DNA of 64,000 nucleotides from an uncultured Bacteroidales bacterium (GCA_902782665.1 CACZOA010000009.1:1-64000), one strand, 5' to 3'. Positions 45,324-59,028 are shown, numbered from the stretch's first letter. Numbers and translations are program-made. The notes: a model not told the origin generated them from the sequence alone.

Positions 45324-45600
45324 CTATATATATTATTTTTTTCATTTTAGGCTATTTTTGGCACTTTTTGTACATAAATTATATAATAAACGTATCGTTT
45401 TTTAATATTTAACTACCATTATCACATATTAGAAATTATCAATATAACAGAAAATACCATTATTCCATGCAAAAAAGTAACATTTTACGGACACATTTCA
45501 AATATTTTTTTCTGTATTGCCATCATAATAGCGTTATTTTCCACGTTTTACGGACTATTTATGATCCTCAAATCATTTTTTTGATTCCACGATTGTCAAT
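45324..45600. other. Gene-free AT-rich stretch
   Basis: About 280 bases upstream of the aromatic operon promoter, with no frame, repeat or strong hairpin that I can see. Confidence 0.6.
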
Positions 45601-45603
45601 AAA

Positions 45604-45635
45604 CAAAAAAATAAGGGCAGGCACAAGACCTACCC
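45604..45635 (-). terminator. Intrinsic terminator after the SGNH esterase gene
   Basis: GGGCAGG (45615-45621) pairs with CCTACCC (45629-45635) through a G-U in the transcript, followed on the minus strand by TTATTTTTTTG. Confidence 0.8.
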
Positions 45636-45661
45636 CTACATAATACATATATATACGTATA

Positions 45662-46843
45662 TTATTCTATCATAATTTTTGTGCTTTTATTTCCATCGAT
45701 TGTCAGGATATAAGCACCTCTCTGCAAATTGAACGGATAGTTATATTTCGTCGACGCTGATGTAACGTAGCTGCCATTAAACGTATAGATTGATATCGTG
45801 TGAACTTCATTATCGTAGAACACAATCATATCTTTAAATATCTTGTAGTCGTCAGCAGACTTTATAGTTACAGAAGGATCATCATATATTGCTACAAAAT
45901 GCTCATCGTGATTCTGCATGACATATACATAGACATGGCTCTTGGAGATCATCTCTCCATTCTCATTCTTCCAAATACACTTTATATTTTTGTCAACACC
46001 GTAACTTTTTAGTGTCACATTAATACCTTCTGGGAATGTGGCAGAACGAGATATAGACGACGCCATACTGTCTTTATCAACATCAAATGTCACATTATAT
46101 CTGGGCACTGTCGACTCTGCTAACAATCGAAGTCTTTCATCATTACTTTTTTCAATCTCCTCAACAATATATCTGGAAAAATCTGTAGCTCCAGTCTCTT
46201 GAAGATGCACATTATCATCTTTTCCCTCAGGATAATTTTCATATTCACCAGCCCGATAATTATTATGGCGATAGAAAGTATTGTATTCCCGACCTACCTC
46301 TTCCGAAAGATTGAATCCAAAAGTATAAAGGTCAAAGAATGGGGTGTCATATTTTTCAGCAGCTTCTCTCATCGCTTGAGGATGTCTTCCATAAGAATTA
46401 TTCAATATATCGTCCGTCAACCACGAATTCTGATTTACTGTAGACAATAACACTGGAGTTGCACCCTTTTCTCTTGCTGCCCTACAGAATATTCCTATAT
46501 AATCTATAAACTCATCTGGCGTTGTGCAGTATGTCGCAAATGTATTGGAATCATTTGCTCCAAAAGATATGAATAAATAATCTCCTTTGTTTATGTCCGG
46601 AATAACCTTTGACCAATGTTCGTTGTAAAAACTCTTTGTCGTAGTTCCTCCTACCGCTCTATCATCCACGACGACCTTATCTTTATCAAAAAAATATTGA
46701 AATACAGCTCCCCAACCTACACAAGGATACCAACCAGGGCCCCACATCTCTGTAGTGCTGTCTCCGATGAGAAACACACGTGTCTGAGCACTTACTGCAG
46801 TTCCTACAAATATACAGAATGCTAAAAACAGATGTTTTACCAT
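45662..46843 (-). CDS. T9SS-exported SGNH hydrolase, rhamnogalacturonan acetylesterase-like (CE12)
   Basis: A 393-residue exported esterase. Signal peptide ends TAVSAQ. The SGNH/GDSL blocks are all present: nucleophile Ser in FLIGDSTTEMWG near residue 27, Gly in AVGGTTTKSF, Asn in FISFGANDSN, and the Asp/His pair in DDNVHLQETG near residue 213. The spacing and the block V sequence resemble CE12 rhamnogalacturonan acetylesterases, which remove acetyl groups from pectin. The C-terminal 75 residues (ISIYTFNGSYV, NLQRGAYILTIDGNKSTKIMI) form a T9SS type A sorting tail, so the enzyme is delivered to the surface. Divergent from a T9SS-exported beta-galactosidase gene. Confidence 0.86.
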   Translation of the reverse strand: MVKHLFLAFCIFVGTAVSAQTRVFLIGDSTTEMWGPGWYPCVGWGAVFQYFFDKDKVVVDDRAVGGTTTKSFYNEHWSKVIPDINKGDYLFISFGANDSNTFATYCTTPDEFIDYIGIFCRAAREKGATPVLLSTVNQNSWLTDDILNNSYGRHPQAMREAAEKYDTPFFDLYTFGFNLSEEVGREYNTFYRHNNYRAGEYENYPEGKDDNVHLQETGATDFSRYIVEEIEKSNDERLRLLAESTVPRYNVTFDVDKDSMASSISRSATFPEGINVTLKSYGVDKNIKCIWKNENGEMISKSHVYVYVMQNHDEHFVAIYDDPSVTIKSADDYKIFKDMIVFYDNEVHTISIYTFNGSYVTSASTKYNYPFNLQRGAYILTIDGNKSTKIMIE

Positions 46844-47139
46844 ACCTTTTAGTGAATTATAAAGGCCAGAATTTTTTTCAACGTCTAATTAGATCTCCTA
46901 ATTTATTGCGAAAGTAGTAAATATCATCATAATAATGAGAAAATGTCATAGAAAAATATACCTGCTTGAGATTGTCCTTTTCATTTGAAATATCATACAA
47001 CTTCCATTTCCCTCCTTTTCACCGAATTTTGATGATATTCATTTTTCCCAAGGAATGTATACATTTGTAACATCGCCTTAACATTATAAAGAAACTATTT
47101 CACATTTGATTTTAACCGCAATTTTTCATCTGCAACTGC
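46844..47139. other. Divergent regulatory region between esterase and beta-galactosidase genes
   Basis: A 356-base divergent gap in total. On the minus strand TACTTTCG at 46914-46907 is a possible -7 variant for the esterase. On the plus strand TACATTTG at 47060-47067 is a possible upstream promoter for the beta-galactosidase. No clear operator is visible. Confidence 0.4.
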
Positions 47140-51126
<3,987 letters not shown>

Positions 51127-51147
51127 GAGATGTTTAATTAAAAATAG

Positions 51148-51182
51148 AAAACACGGATTCCAAATGGAACCCGTGTTTTTTT
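51148..51182 (+). terminator. Intrinsic terminator after the beta-galactosidase gene
   Basis: AAACACGG pairs with CCGTGTTT with an inner GGATTCC/GGAA extension, followed by a T-run. Confidence 0.9.
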
Positions 51183-51229
51183 ATTGTCAGAGGAAATGAT
51201 TTAACATTCCTCATTTAATTTCTAATTGA

Positions 51230-51943
51230 TTAGAACTTCCAACCTACACGAACTGAAGGTGTGCAATTAGGACTGATATGAGTTGTATGAGACTTTGATT
51301 TGTCGTCCTTTGAATCATATTCCTCTCCTTCGTCATTTGTTCCAAAGTTGTGAGACTGTGGAGTAACAATAAATCCTAGACCAACCTCAGCACCTACGTA
51401 AAGATCCTTTGCAACGTAGAAATTGAAACCAGTTACCGCATTAGCGCCGAAATTGCTAGTTCTTGTCTTATTCTCTCTCTCGTAAGTTGCACCGTCCATC
51501 TTAACATTGCTATAATTGCAAGTTGAATTAAGACCAAATACAAGTTCAGCACCTACATATGGCTCAAGACGATCTGTTCCAGAGAAAGAATAAATGATAC
51601 CTGGCTTAACGTTAAATGTAGACTCAGTCACATGATTTTTGTTGTCATCCTCATCCTTAGAAGAAACCTTATCTACAGTAACACCAAAACCTAAACGAAC
51701 CATCCACTCATCTGACAATGTGAAATTGAAGTTTAGATTTCCACCGTTCAAACCAAATCCACCACCTAGAGAAAGACCTGCCTCTGCACCGAATCTCTCA
51801 GAACCTGGCTTAAAGTTTTTAGCTGTTGACACTGGAGCCTCTTCAACCTGAGTTTGTGGCTGTGGCTGTGCCTCAACTACCTCCTGTGCTGAGATAGTAG
51901 CAGCCGCACAAAGAGCTGCTGAAGCAAAAATAAGTTTTTTCAT
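51230..51943 (-). CDS. Outer-membrane beta-barrel protein
   Basis: A 237-residue protein with signal peptide (MKKLIFASAALCAAATISAQ), a Gln/Pro-rich start (EAQPQPQTQVEEAP), and a barrel of about eight strands (LGGGFGLNGGNLNFNFTLSD, FNVKPGIIYSFSG, YVGAEVGLGFIV) ending in VRVGWKF with the terminal Phe needed for outer-membrane assembly. This is the OmpA/OmpW-size small barrel found widely in Bacteroidetes. A consensus promoter suggests good expression. Its job is not clear; such proteins are often structural. Confidence 0.83.
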   Translation of the reverse strand: MKKLIFASAALCAAATISAQEVVEAQPQPQTQVEEAPVSTAKNFKPGSERFGAEAGLSLGGGFGLNGGNLNFNFTLSDEWMVRLGFGVTVDKVSSKDEDDNKNHVTESTFNVKPGIIYSFSGTDRLEPYVGAELVFGLNSTCNYSNVKMDGATYERENKTRTSNFGANAVTGFNFYVAKDLYVGAEVGLGFIVTPQSHNFGTNDEGEEYDSKDDKSKSHTTHISPNCTPSVRVGWKF

Positions 51944-51975
51944 GTTTATTTGCTTTTAAAACGTTTTAACTGATG

Positions 51976-52005
51976 CAAAACTAACAAATAAATGTTGTTA
52001 CACAA
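51976..52005 (-). promoter_or_regulatory. Promoter of the outer-membrane barrel gene
   Basis: On the minus strand TAGTTTTG (51983-51976) and TTG (52005-52003) lie 19 bases apart, a close consensus match. Confidence 0.72.
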
Positions 52006-52082
52006 CACTTTTTGATGCTCATTTGAACATTTTGGACAATTTTTATGTCATATTTAGACTAAATGACATGTTTTTGCAGCAT

Positions 52083-52541
52083 TTATCCAATCACTTCCAA
52101 AATCTGTTCAGCATGCTGTTTGGTTTTAATCTCCTTAGGTGTGAAAATGTGGGTGATGACACCTTCTTCATTCACTAGAAAAGTAGTGCGAAGTGTGCCG
52201 ACGCATGTTTTGCCCATAAATTTCTTTTCACCCCACGCACCAAGTTCCTGAAGCAGAGTCGTATCCGTATCAGCAATAAGATTGAAATTAAGTTCTTGTT
52301 TTTCAATAAATTTCTTGTGCGACGCTGCAGAATCTTTACTTACCCCAATGACTTCATAACCTTTCGCCGACAATTCCGACTTATGGTCACGTAAAGAGCA
52401 AGCCTCAGCCGTGCATCCACCAGTATTATCTTTTGGATATGCATAAAGCACCAACTTCTTTCCTCGGAAATCCTCCGCTTTGATCTCATTGCCATTCTGA
52501 TCCTTGCCAAGAACAGCAGGTATTTTATCTCCTATATTCAT
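52083..52541 (-). CDS. bcp: Thioredoxin-dependent peroxiredoxin, Bcp type
   Basis: Cytosolic thiol peroxidase that reduces hydrogen peroxide and organic peroxides. The peroxidatic Cys lies in the family motif YPKDNTGGCTAEACSLRD near residue 42, with a second Cys five residues later (C-x4-C), as in Bcp/PrxQ enzymes that form an internal disulfide. The AWGEKKFMGKTCVGTLRTTFLV block near residues 102-123 is typical, including the conserved Arg. The frame runs on upstream to 52601 over the neighbouring gene, but MNIGDKIPAVLG at 52541 matches the usual start (152 residues). It lies just downstream of a TIGR04076-type gene, likely cotranscribed. Confidence 0.93.
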   Translation of the reverse strand: MNIGDKIPAVLGKDQNGNEIKAEDFRGKKLVLYAYPKDNTGGCTAEACSLRDHKSELSAKGYEVIGVSKDSAASHKKFIEKQELNFNLIADTDTTLLQELGAWGEKKFMGKTCVGTLRTTFLVNEEGVITHIFTPKEIKTKQHAEQILEVIG

Positions 52542-52572
52542 AATTGGATTGTTTTTGTTAACGCCATCAATT

Positions 52573-52887
52573 TCAGCCTTCGTTTTCATCGATAGTCTCA
52601 ATCAAAAAAGAGACGGGACGAAAACCGTCATTACAAGAAATCATAGCCGACTTAGGATTCTTCATCCATCCTCCGTAGAAATTTTCACCACCGTGAGCTA
52701 GAGTCATCACAAATGGAGAAATACTCTCCCATGCACTGATGCAGAAACCTTCCGGTCTCTCCCACCCGTTCGCAATGAACACCTGACCCTCACTCAAATC
52801 ACAAGCATGCTCAATAGGATTTTCGTATTTCTCCATCAGATCCTTATAGCACGCCTTACGGACAACTGTGATTTTTATCTTCTTCAT
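52573..52887 (-). CDS. TIGR04076-like family protein
   Basis: A 104-residue protein resembling the TIGR04076 family: KIKITVVRKACYKDLMEKY at the start, GQVFIANGWERPEGFCISAW in the middle with the conserved Gly-Phe-Cys and Trp, then GGENFYGGWMKNPKSAMISCNDGFRPVSF. Cys residues at the beginning, middle and end could bind metal or be redox active. The function of the family is unknown. It lies directly upstream of the peroxiredoxin gene on the same strand, hinting at an oxidative-stress link that I cannot prove. Confidence 0.75.
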   Translation of the reverse strand: MKKIKITVVRKACYKDLMEKYENPIEHACDLSEGQVFIANGWERPEGFCISAWESISPFVMTLAHGGENFYGGWMKNPKSAMISCNDGFRPVSFLIETIDENEG

Positions 52888-52974
52888 ATCAGACTATACA
52901 TATTATATAATAAAAATGGGCAACTAAGCAATAAATGCCTCGTCGCCCAAATAGAACAAACATTAAAATGTCTC

Positions 52975-53538
52975 TTATCTCTCTCTTCCTAGGTAAGAAC
53001 CGTCGCGAGTATCGATCTCGATGATAGCACCTTCCTCGATGAACAAAGGAACACGTACCTCAGCACCTGTCTCAACTGTAGCTGGCTTAAGAGTGTTAGT
53101 TGCTGTATCACCCTTGATACCAGGCTCTGTGTAAGTAACCTTTAGCTTAGTCTTGATAGGCATTTCACCGAAAAGAACGTTCTCATTAGAAGCATCTACA
53201 ACAAGCTCTACATTGTCACCTTCCTTCATATACTCAACACCTGTCACCAATTCAGGGTTCAAAGGAATCTGCTCGAATGTCTCATTGTTCATGAAGATTA
53301 GATCCTCACCCTCCTTGTAAAGGTACTGGTGCTCACGACGCTCTACGCGTACATCCTCCAACTTCTCTCCGATGTCGAAACGACGCTCCAATACGCGACC
53401 ATCAGTTACACACTTTAGCTTAACACGCATGATTGTATTACCCTTACCTGGCTTTACATGCTGGAAATCAATACAGAAATAAAGCTTGCCATCCAAACGA
53501 ACGCAGCTTCCAATCTTGATATCTTGTGAATTAATCAT
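52975..53538 (-). CDS. efp: Elongation factor P
   Basis: Translation factor that helps ribosomes stalled at consecutive prolines. The three beta-barrel layout is seen: the N-terminal KOW-like domain with the modification loop KPGKGNTIMRV near residue 31 (the Lys position is present), the central OB-like domain (YLYKEGEDLIFMNNETFEQI) and the C-terminal domain with the signature LKVTYTEPGIKGDTATN and IEIDTRDGSYLGR. Length (187) is normal. It diverges from tyrS with a 127-base shared promoter region; TAAATTTG on the minus strand at 53579-53572 is its -7 box. Confidence 0.96.
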   Translation of the reverse strand: MINSQDIKIGSCVRLDGKLYFCIDFQHVKPGKGNTIMRVKLKCVTDGRVLERRFDIGEKLEDVRVERREHQYLYKEGEDLIFMNNETFEQIPLNPELVTGVEYMKEGDNVELVVDASNENVLFGEMPIKTKLKVTYTEPGIKGDTATNTLKPATVETGAEVRVPLFIEEGAIIEIDTRDGSYLGRER

Positions 53539-53571
53539 AAGAATTATAAGTTACGTTTTATATTTTGTCCG

Positions 53572-53600
53572 CAAATTTAGTTTAATTATACGATATTCAA
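53572..53600 (-). promoter_or_regulatory. Promoter of efp
   Basis: Minus-strand TAAATTTG (53579-53572) with TTG at 53600-53598 as possible -33 box, 18 bases apart. Confidence 0.55.
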
Positions 53601-53622
53601 CTATTTTTCCCTAAAAAAATAT

Positions 53623-53630
53623 TATTTTTG
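53623..53630 (+). promoter_or_regulatory. Bacteroidetes -7 element for tyrS
   Basis: TATTTTTG fits TAnnTTTG, 35 bases before the tyrS ATG. Confidence 0.55.
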
Positions 53631-53665
53631 CCGACGCTTTTAAAAGAAAACAGAAATATAGATAT

Positions 53666-54961
53666 ATGAATTTCGTTGAAGAACTAAGATGGCGCGGCAT
53701 GATTCAGGACATGACGCCGGGCACAGAAGAACAGTTGAAAAAAGAGGTTACAACAGCATATTTGGGTATCGACCCAACTGCTGACTCCCTACATATCGGT
53801 CACCTTGTTGGTGTGATGATGCTTCGTCATTTCCAGCGTTCTGGACACAAACCGCTTGCTCTTATCGGTGGTGCTACAGGTATGATCGGCGACCCTTCTG
53901 GAAAGTCGCAGGAGCGTGTGCTTATCGACGAGGCTATGCTTCGCCACAATCAGGAGTGCATCAAGGCTCAGCTTTCTAAATTTTTGGATTTCGACAGTGA
54001 TGCTCCAAATAAGGCTGAACTTGTCAACAACTACGATTGGATGAAAAACTTCACTTTCCTTGATTTCATCCGCAACATCGGTAAGCTTATCACTGTAAAC
54101 TATATGATGAGTAAGGATTCTGTAAAGCGTCGTTTCACTGGTGAGAACGGTGCTGACGGTATGTCGTTCACAGAATTCTCTTACCAGCTTCTTCAGGGTT
54201 ACGACTTCGTATACTTGAATGAGACTAAAAACTGTAAGCTTCAGCTTGGTGGTGCAGACCAATGGGGTAACATCACTACCGGAACTGAAATGATCCGTAA
54301 AATCAGCGGTGCTGAGGCATACGCTCTTACTTGCCCACTTATCACTAAGGCAGACGGAAAGAAGTTCGGGAAAACTGAGTCGGGCAACGTATGGCTTGAC
54401 AGAAAACGTACTTCTCCATACAAGTTCTACCAGTTCTGGCTAAACGTTTCAGACGACGACGCAGAAAAGTATATCAAGATCTTCACATCTCTTTCTAAAG
54501 AGGAGATCGAAGGTTTGGTGAAAGAGCAAGCTGAGGCTCCACACTTGCGTCCACTTCAGAAGAAACTTGCTGAGGAACTTACAGTCATGGTTCACTCACG
54601 TGAGGATTATGAGGCAGCAGTTGAGGCTTCTAACATCTTGTTCGGAAACGCAACAGCAGACTCATTGAAGAAACTCGACGAGGAGACACTACTTTCAGTG
54701 TTTGAAGGTGTGCCACAGTTTGAGGTATCAAAGAGTGAGATCGAGGCTGGAATCGCAGCCGCTGACTTGCTTACAGACAAAGCAAATGTATTCGCTTCAA
54801 AGGGAGAATTGAGAAAGATGGTTCAAGGCGGTGGCGTTGCAATCAACAAAGAGAAATTAGCTTCTTACGATGCCGTGATCAATGCAGATTCTCTTCTTAA
54901 CGGCAAGTATATCCTTGCTCAACGTGGAAAGAAGAACTACTTCTTGATTGTTGCGAAATAA
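53666..54961 (+). CDS. tyrS: Tyrosine--tRNA ligase
   Basis: Class I synthetase that charges tRNA-Tyr. The HIGH motif appears in [12 protein letters not shown] near residues 36-47. Tyr-specific residues occur in [12 protein letters not shown] and [14 protein letters not shown] near 175-210. The KMSKS loop is KFGKTESG near residue 233. A C-terminal S4 domain ([17 protein letters not shown]) contacts the tRNA. Length (431) is normal. The leader is only about 30 bases long, so there is no room for a T-box or attenuator here. It is followed by a terminator. Confidence 0.97.
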   Translation: MNFVEELRWRGMIQDMTPGTEEQLKKEVTTAYLGIDPTADSLHIGHLVGVMMLRHFQRSGHKPLALIGGATGMIGDPSGKSQERVLIDEAMLRHNQECIKAQLSKFLDFDSDAPNKAELVNNYDWMKNFTFLDFIRNIGKLITVNYMMSKDSVKRRFTGENGADGMSFTEFSYQLLQGYDFVYLNETKNCKLQLGGADQWGNITTGTEMIRKISGAEAYALTCPLITKADGKKFGKTESGNVWLDRKRTSPYKFYQFWLNVSDDDAEKYIKIFTSLSKEEIEGLVKEQAEAPHLRPLQKKLAEELTVMVHSREDYEAAVEASNILFGNATADSLKKLDEETLLSVFEGVPQFEVSKSEIEAGIAAADLLTDKANVFASKGELRKMVQGGGVAINKEKLASYDAVINADSLLNGKYILAQRGKKNYFLIVAK

Positions 54962-54982
54962 TCATAAAAATCAAATATTTTG

Positions 54983-55014
54983 AAGAGACGGTGCATGCAT
55001 CGTCTCTTTTTTAT
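54983..55014 (+). terminator. Intrinsic terminator after tyrS
   Basis: AAGAGACG (54983-54990) pairs with CGTCTCTT (55001-55008) with a T-run after it. Confidence 0.88.
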
Positions 55015-55024
55015 GCATTAAACA

Positions 55025-55056
55025 TTTCGTACTCAGCATTTTTATACATATCTTTG
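55025..55056 (+). promoter_or_regulatory. Promoter of rfbB
   Basis: TTTC at 55025-55028 and TATCTTTG at 55049-55056, 20 bases apart, end 15 bases before the ATG at 55071. Confidence 0.55.
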
Positions 55057-55070
55057 CAAAAATTATACAC

Positions 55071-56222
55071 TTGAATAGTATGAATTTCAAAAGAAACATC
55101 GTCATTACAGGAGGTGCGGGATTTATCGGTTCGCACGTGGTCCGTTTGTTCGTAAACAAATATCCTGAATACAACATTATCAATCTTGATAAGTTGACAT
55201 ACGCCGGAAACCTTGAAAATCTGAAAGACATCGAGGACAAGCCAAACTATAAATTCGTGAAGATGGATATCTGCGACTTCGACGCATTCTACAAGCTTAT
55301 GCAGGATGAGAAAGTCGACGGAATCATCCACTTGGCCGCAGAGAGCCACGTCGACAGATCAATCAAGGATCCTTTCACTTTTGCGAAGACAAACGTGATG
55401 GGAACTCTTTCTTTGCTTCAGGCCGCAAAACTTTACTGGGAGTCGCTTCCTGAAAAATACGAAGGAAAACGTTTCTACCACATCTCTACAGATGAGGTGT
55501 ATGGAGCATTGGAGATGACTAATCCAGAGGGTATTGAGCCTCCATTCACTACTAAAGCTTCTTCTGGCAAACACCATGAGGCTTATGGTAAGGATTTCTT
55601 CTTGGAGACAACAAAATACAACCCACACTCTCCATACTCAGCTTCTAAGGCTTCGTCTGACCATTTTGTGAGAGCATTCCACGACACTTACGGCATGCCT
55701 ACTATCGTGACTAACTGCTCCAACAACTACGGTCCATACCAGTTCCCTGAGAAACTGATTCCTCTATTCATCAACAATATCCGCCACCGCAAACCATTGC
55801 CAGTATACGGCAAAGGTGAGAACGTACGCGACTGGCTTTTTGTTGAAGACCATGCACGTGCAATCGACGTTATCTTCCACAAGGGCAAGATAGCTGAGAC
55901 ATATAATATCGGTGGATTCAACGAGTGGAAGAATATCGACATCATCAAGGTCGTGATCAATACTGTCGACCGTCTTCTTGGAAGAAAAGAGGGTGAGGAC
56001 ATGGATCTTATCACATATGTCACAGACCGTCTTGGACACGACGCACGCTATGCTATCGACTCACGCAAACTTCAGGCTGAATTGGGTTGGGAGCCAAGCC
56101 TACAGTTTGAGGAAGGCATCGAAAAGACTGTCAAGTGGTATCTTGAGAATCAGGAGTGGATGGACAAGATCACTTCTGGAGAATACGAGAAGTACTACGA
56201 CAGCATGTACTCAGGCAGATAA
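55071..56222 (+). CDS. rfbB: dTDP-glucose 4,6-dehydratase
   Basis: NAD-bound short-chain dehydrogenase-type enzyme (SDR) making dTDP-4-keto-6-deoxyglucose, the precursor of dTDP-rhamnose and other deoxysugars of surface glycans. NAD site GGAGFIGSHVV at residues 13-23, HLAAESHVDRSI near 84, the dehydratase TDEVYG near 142, the catalytic Tyr-x-x-x-Lys in SPYSASKASSDH near 190, and NNYGPYQFPEKLIPL near 220. Length 383 is slightly above the usual 350-360 because of an insertion near 150-185 (PEGIEPPFTTKASSGKH). The other rml genes are not in the window. Confidence 0.95.
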   Translation: MNSMNFKRNIVITGGAGFIGSHVVRLFVNKYPEYNIINLDKLTYAGNLENLKDIEDKPNYKFVKMDICDFDAFYKLMQDEKVDGIIHLAAESHVDRSIKDPFTFAKTNVMGTLSLLQAAKLYWESLPEKYEGKRFYHISTDEVYGALEMTNPEGIEPPFTTKASSGKHHEAYGKDFFLETTKYNPHSPYSASKASSDHFVRAFHDTYGMPTIVTNCSNNYGPYQFPEKLIPLFINNIRHRKPLPVYGKGENVRDWLFVEDHARAIDVIFHKGKIAETYNIGGFNEWKNIDIIKVVINTVDRLLGRKEGEDMDLITYVTDRLGHDARYAIDSRKLQAELGWEPSLQFEEGIEKTVKWYLENQEWMDKITSGEYEKYYDSMYSGR

Positions 56223-56248
56223 TTATTTTATATTGGCGATAAATTTAT

Positions 56249-56277
56249 GTAGAGACGCCGCATTGCGACGTCTCTAC
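56249..56277 (+). terminator. Long palindrome after rfbB
   Basis: GTAGAGACG pairs with CGTCTCTAC with an inner CGC/GCG extension around ATT; there is no T-run. It resembles both a terminator and a dispersed palindromic repeat. Confidence 0.55.
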
Positions 56278-56291
56278 TATTATTATATAGG

Positions 56292-57017
56292 ATGAGCATC
56301 CAAAGCCAGATAAAGGGAATCATTCAGAAATTGACCACGATATGGGACAGTGTCTTGCTGACTGGCCTTCGTCTTCCTTTTGCAGTCGTCGACAGAGACT
56401 CATATCTGAAACGTATATTCAAACGGACTTTCAACGATTGCTCACCTATTGATGTGTTGACAAAACAAGAGGTGAAAGACGCTTCTAACAAAGCAATCAT
56501 ATATCATTGCGTGATTGTCTCTGCCTTATCTTTCCTGCTTGCCATTCCACAGACAGGATGGCCAATGTACACAGCATGCGTCATCGACTTCATACAGTTT
56601 CAAATAGTGGTGTTCATCCTGACACAGAAACTGGTGTATTTATACGGCAATCCAAAAAGCGAGACACATACAGACAAAAATGTAGACGGAGAGATTCTGA
56701 TCTCTTTGAACAATGAAGCCAAACACAACAAGATTGTCTCACGAACGATGACATCTCTGTTGGGCATGGCAGTGTCTACATTCATAAAAAGAATGGCTCA
56801 AAAACTGATTGTAAGAGTCTTCCTTCTAAATATATTCAAGCAAGTTTCAAGGATATTCGGATTGTCCATTTCCAAAAATGCATTCGACGTGGGATTGGAC
56901 ATCGCCGTCGCCATCACATGTGCCATCGTATGCGCAGCGGTGTCGTATGTGCTGTTTTATCCAATGATGAAAAGGCTTCAACGTGGATTATATCATGAGA
57001 CATTGAGACACAAATAA
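56292..57017 (+). CDS. Hypothetical membrane protein
   Basis: A 241-residue protein that I do not recognise with confidence. It has hydrophobic segments near residues 75-95 (IYHCVIVSALSFLLAIPQ), 95-115 (WPMYTACVIDFIQFQIVVFI), 150-200 (weaker) and 205-225 (DIAVAITCAIVCAAVSYVLF). The pattern of IP, then helix, then KLVYLYG recalls DUF697/YcjF-type proteins, where a similar helix pair is followed by IYG; this is weak. The Lys-rich ends suggest an inner-membrane position. It follows rfbB after a hairpin and may be a separate transcript. Confidence 0.65.
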   Translation: MSIQSQIKGIIQKLTTIWDSVLLTGLRLPFAVVDRDSYLKRIFKRTFNDCSPIDVLTKQEVKDASNKAIIYHCVIVSALSFLLAIPQTGWPMYTACVIDFIQFQIVVFILTQKLVYLYGNPKSETHTDKNVDGEILISLNNEAKHNKIVSRTMTSLLGMAVSTFIKRMAQKLIVRVFLLNIFKQVSRIFGLSISKNAFDVGLDIAVAITCAIVCAAVSYVLFYPMMKRLQRGLYHETLRHK

Positions 57018-57018
57018 A

Positions 57019-57052
57019 AAGATCATTGCAAACCTACGCTTGCAATGATCTT
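57019..57052. terminator. Bidirectional terminator
   Basis: GATCATTGCAA (57021-57031) pairs with TTGCAATGATC (57040-57050). T-rich flanks on both strands suit the plus-strand membrane protein gene and the minus-strand GlsB-like gene. Confidence 0.85.
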
Positions 57053-57107
57053 CTAAATTTTAATTCATCCTATAAAACCTTACGGTCTAAGGATGTCTCT
57101 TTTGATC

Positions 57108-57359
57108 TTATTTTTTCTGAAGGAATCCGATAAGCCAAAGAAGGATACATGATCCTAGCACAGCTGTGATCAAACCACCAAGGCTGAATGAACCGATACT
57201 TGGAAGACCACTGAACAAATCTCCAAATACCCATCCTCCAATCATACCTCCGATGATACCAACAAGAATGTTAACCAAAATGCTGTTTGCTTTGCCCATC
57301 AACTGACCTCCAAGATAGCCAGCAAGTGCACCTACAATCAAAAATACTATTAGTTCCAT
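57108..57359 (-). CDS. GlsB/YeaQ/YmgE family membrane protein
   Basis: An 83-residue inner-membrane protein with three hydrophobic helices, each full of glycine: FLIVGALAGYLGGQLMG, ILVNILVGIIGGMIGGWVFG and LGGLITAVLGSCILLWLIGF. This is the transglycosylase-associated protein family, commonly linked to stress responses; the biochemical role is not known. Length is as expected. It is a single gene that converges on the upstream membrane protein gene through a shared terminator. Confidence 0.9.
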   Translation of the reverse strand: MELIVFLIVGALAGYLGGQLMGKANSILVNILVGIIGGMIGGWVFGDLFSGLPSIGSFSLGGLITAVLGSCILLWLIGFLQKK

Positions 57360-57465
57360 TTCCTAAATATTTGTTTTGTTTATAATTTAAAAGCAAAAGA
57401 GCAAAAAAATCGTAAAAATCACAATATATAGTACCATAAAACACGAAAAAAAGATAGAAAAAGAC

Positions 57466-57473
57466 TATTTTTG
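57466..57473 (+). promoter_or_regulatory. Bacteroidetes -7 element for the lptF/G gene
   Basis: TATTTTTG fits TAnnTTTG. The expected RNA start near 57479 is close to the ATG at 57484, so the next ATG (57493) is possible. Confidence 0.5.
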
Positions 57474-57483
57474 CAGGCGAAAT

Positions 57484-59028
57484 ATGTTTAAGATGCAGTT
57501 AAAACGCCTACATACATTTTTATTGAAAGACTATTTGCTAAGTTTCTTAGCCACTTTCTTCGTATGTCTTTTCATTCTGCTGATGCAGTCGCTATGGAGA
57601 TACATCGACGAGATGGTAGGAAAAGGACTTGATTTGATAGTCATGGCTCAATTCTTCTACTATGCAGCGCTGACTCTCGTTCCGATGGCATTGCCATTGG
57701 CAATTCTATTGTCATCGTTGATGAGTTTCGGTGGACTTGGTGAGCGTTTGGAATTGATTGCGATGAAAGCCGCCGGCATATCATTGTTTAGAATCATGAA
57801 GCCATATCTTGTGGTAATTGGCTTTCTATCAATCGGTTCATTCTATTTCTCAAACGTGGTGATGCCAGATGTTCAATTGAAGTGGACGGTACTGCTTCGC
57901 TCCATCAAACATAAATCGCCAGATGTGTCAATCCCCGTCGGATCTTTCTATACTGGCATCGACAACTACAGCATCTACGTGCGTAGCAAAAACCACAATA
58001 CAAGAATGCTTTATGATATGATGATCTACGATTTCACCGGCACAGCAGGTGGAGGAAGTTCAGACAATATCAGAATCGTGACAGCAGATTCGGGCATGCT
58101 CGTCTCAACTGCAGATAAAAAAGGATTCATCCTCAAGCTCCACAACGGAGAGATGTTTGAGAACATGAAGGGTTCGGCAGTTCAGGTGTCAAAGAGAAAT
58201 ATTCCGTTCCGACGCGAGACATTCGTTTACCGAGAATTGATTATGGACTACGACAACAATCTTAACATGGTAAGCGAAGAGTCGGTAGCAGGCAAACAGA
58301 CAACCAAGAATCTTGAACAACTCACACAAGCTGTTGATTCCTTAAAACATGAATCAGACAGTCTGGCTGCGGCTTACGCATACAAATATGTCAACTCCTT
58401 GTTCTTTGGACGTACCATTGACAGCGGATATGTCAAAACAAATCTTGACACAATCCCATTGGAGAATGCCAAGAACTACGAGGCGATAATCAACCGTCGA
58501 TCATTGATGCAGTTGAAAGAGTCGTATGACAGAGCGGTAAACAACATGCAGGTTGTGAGAAATGAGTTTGATTACTTTGGAGAACGCAAATATTCTGTTG
58601 TAGACAAGCAGATGTGGAAACATGATATCGAGCGACACCGTAAGTTCACACTTTCGTTCGCATGTATCATCTTCTTCTTTATCGGAGCTCCGCTTGGAGC
58701 CATCATTCGAAAAGGAGGATTCGGTCTGCCGGTCGTTATTTCCATCCTGCTTTTCATCATCTACTATATCGTAGATAACACAGGATTCAAGATGGCAAGA
58801 AACGGAGGATGGCCTGTCTGGGTAGGAACTTGGTTGAGTTCGGCCATGTTGTTCCCTTTGGGACTATTCCTTACTTACAAAGCAGCAATTGACGCGACAT
58901 TCAATATGCCTACAGCAAGCGCGTTAGGCAAGAATATTGCCAAGTTTTTCAAAAAGCTGTTCTCTAAAAAGAAAAAAAATATAGACAATCAAGAAGATAT
59001 TATAGTATATAATAATAATGAATTATAG
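57484..59028 (+). CDS. LptF/LptG family permease (YjgP/YjgQ)
   Basis: A 514-residue inner-membrane protein of the LPS export system, which with LptB pulls lipopolysaccharide out of the membrane. Order: N-terminal helices ([44 protein letters not shown] with the conserved [17 protein letters not shown]), a periplasmic beta-jellyroll from about residue 120 to 400, enlarged here by a Lys/Ser-rich helical insert ([18 protein letters not shown]), and three C-terminal helices ([21 protein letters not shown]). Start could be ATG 57493. The stop overlaps the ribBA start by 11 bases, so the two genes are translationally coupled. Confidence 0.92.
   Translation: MFKMQLKRLHTFLLKDYLLSFLATFFVCLFILLMQSLWRYIDEMVGKGLDLIVMAQFFYYAALTLVPMALPLAILLSSLMSFGGLGERLELIAMKAAGISLFRIMKPYLVVIGFLSIGSFYFSNVVMPDVQLKWTVLLRSIKHKSPDVSIPVGSFYTGIDNYSIYVRSKNHNTRMLYDMMIYDFTGTAGGGSSDNIRIVTADSGMLVSTADKKGFILKLHNGEMFENMKGSAVQVSKRNIPFRRETFVYRELIMDYDNNLNMVSEESVAGKQTTKNLEQLTQAVDSLKHESDSLAAAYAYKYVNSLFFGRTIDSGYVKTNLDTIPLENAKNYEAIINRRSLMQLKESYDRAVNNMQVVRNEFDYFGERKYSVVDKQMWKHDIERHRKFTLSFACIIFFFIGAPLGAIIRKGGFGLPVVISILLFIIYYIVDNTGFKMARNGGWPVWVGTWLSSAMLFPLGLFLTYKAAIDATFNMPTASALGKNIAKFFKKLFSKKKKNIDNQEDIIVYNNNEL

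Noticed and set aside
53538..53666. Possible leader-peptide or T-box control of tyrS
   Set aside because: The predicted leader is about 30 bases and has no hairpin or Tyr-rich frame.
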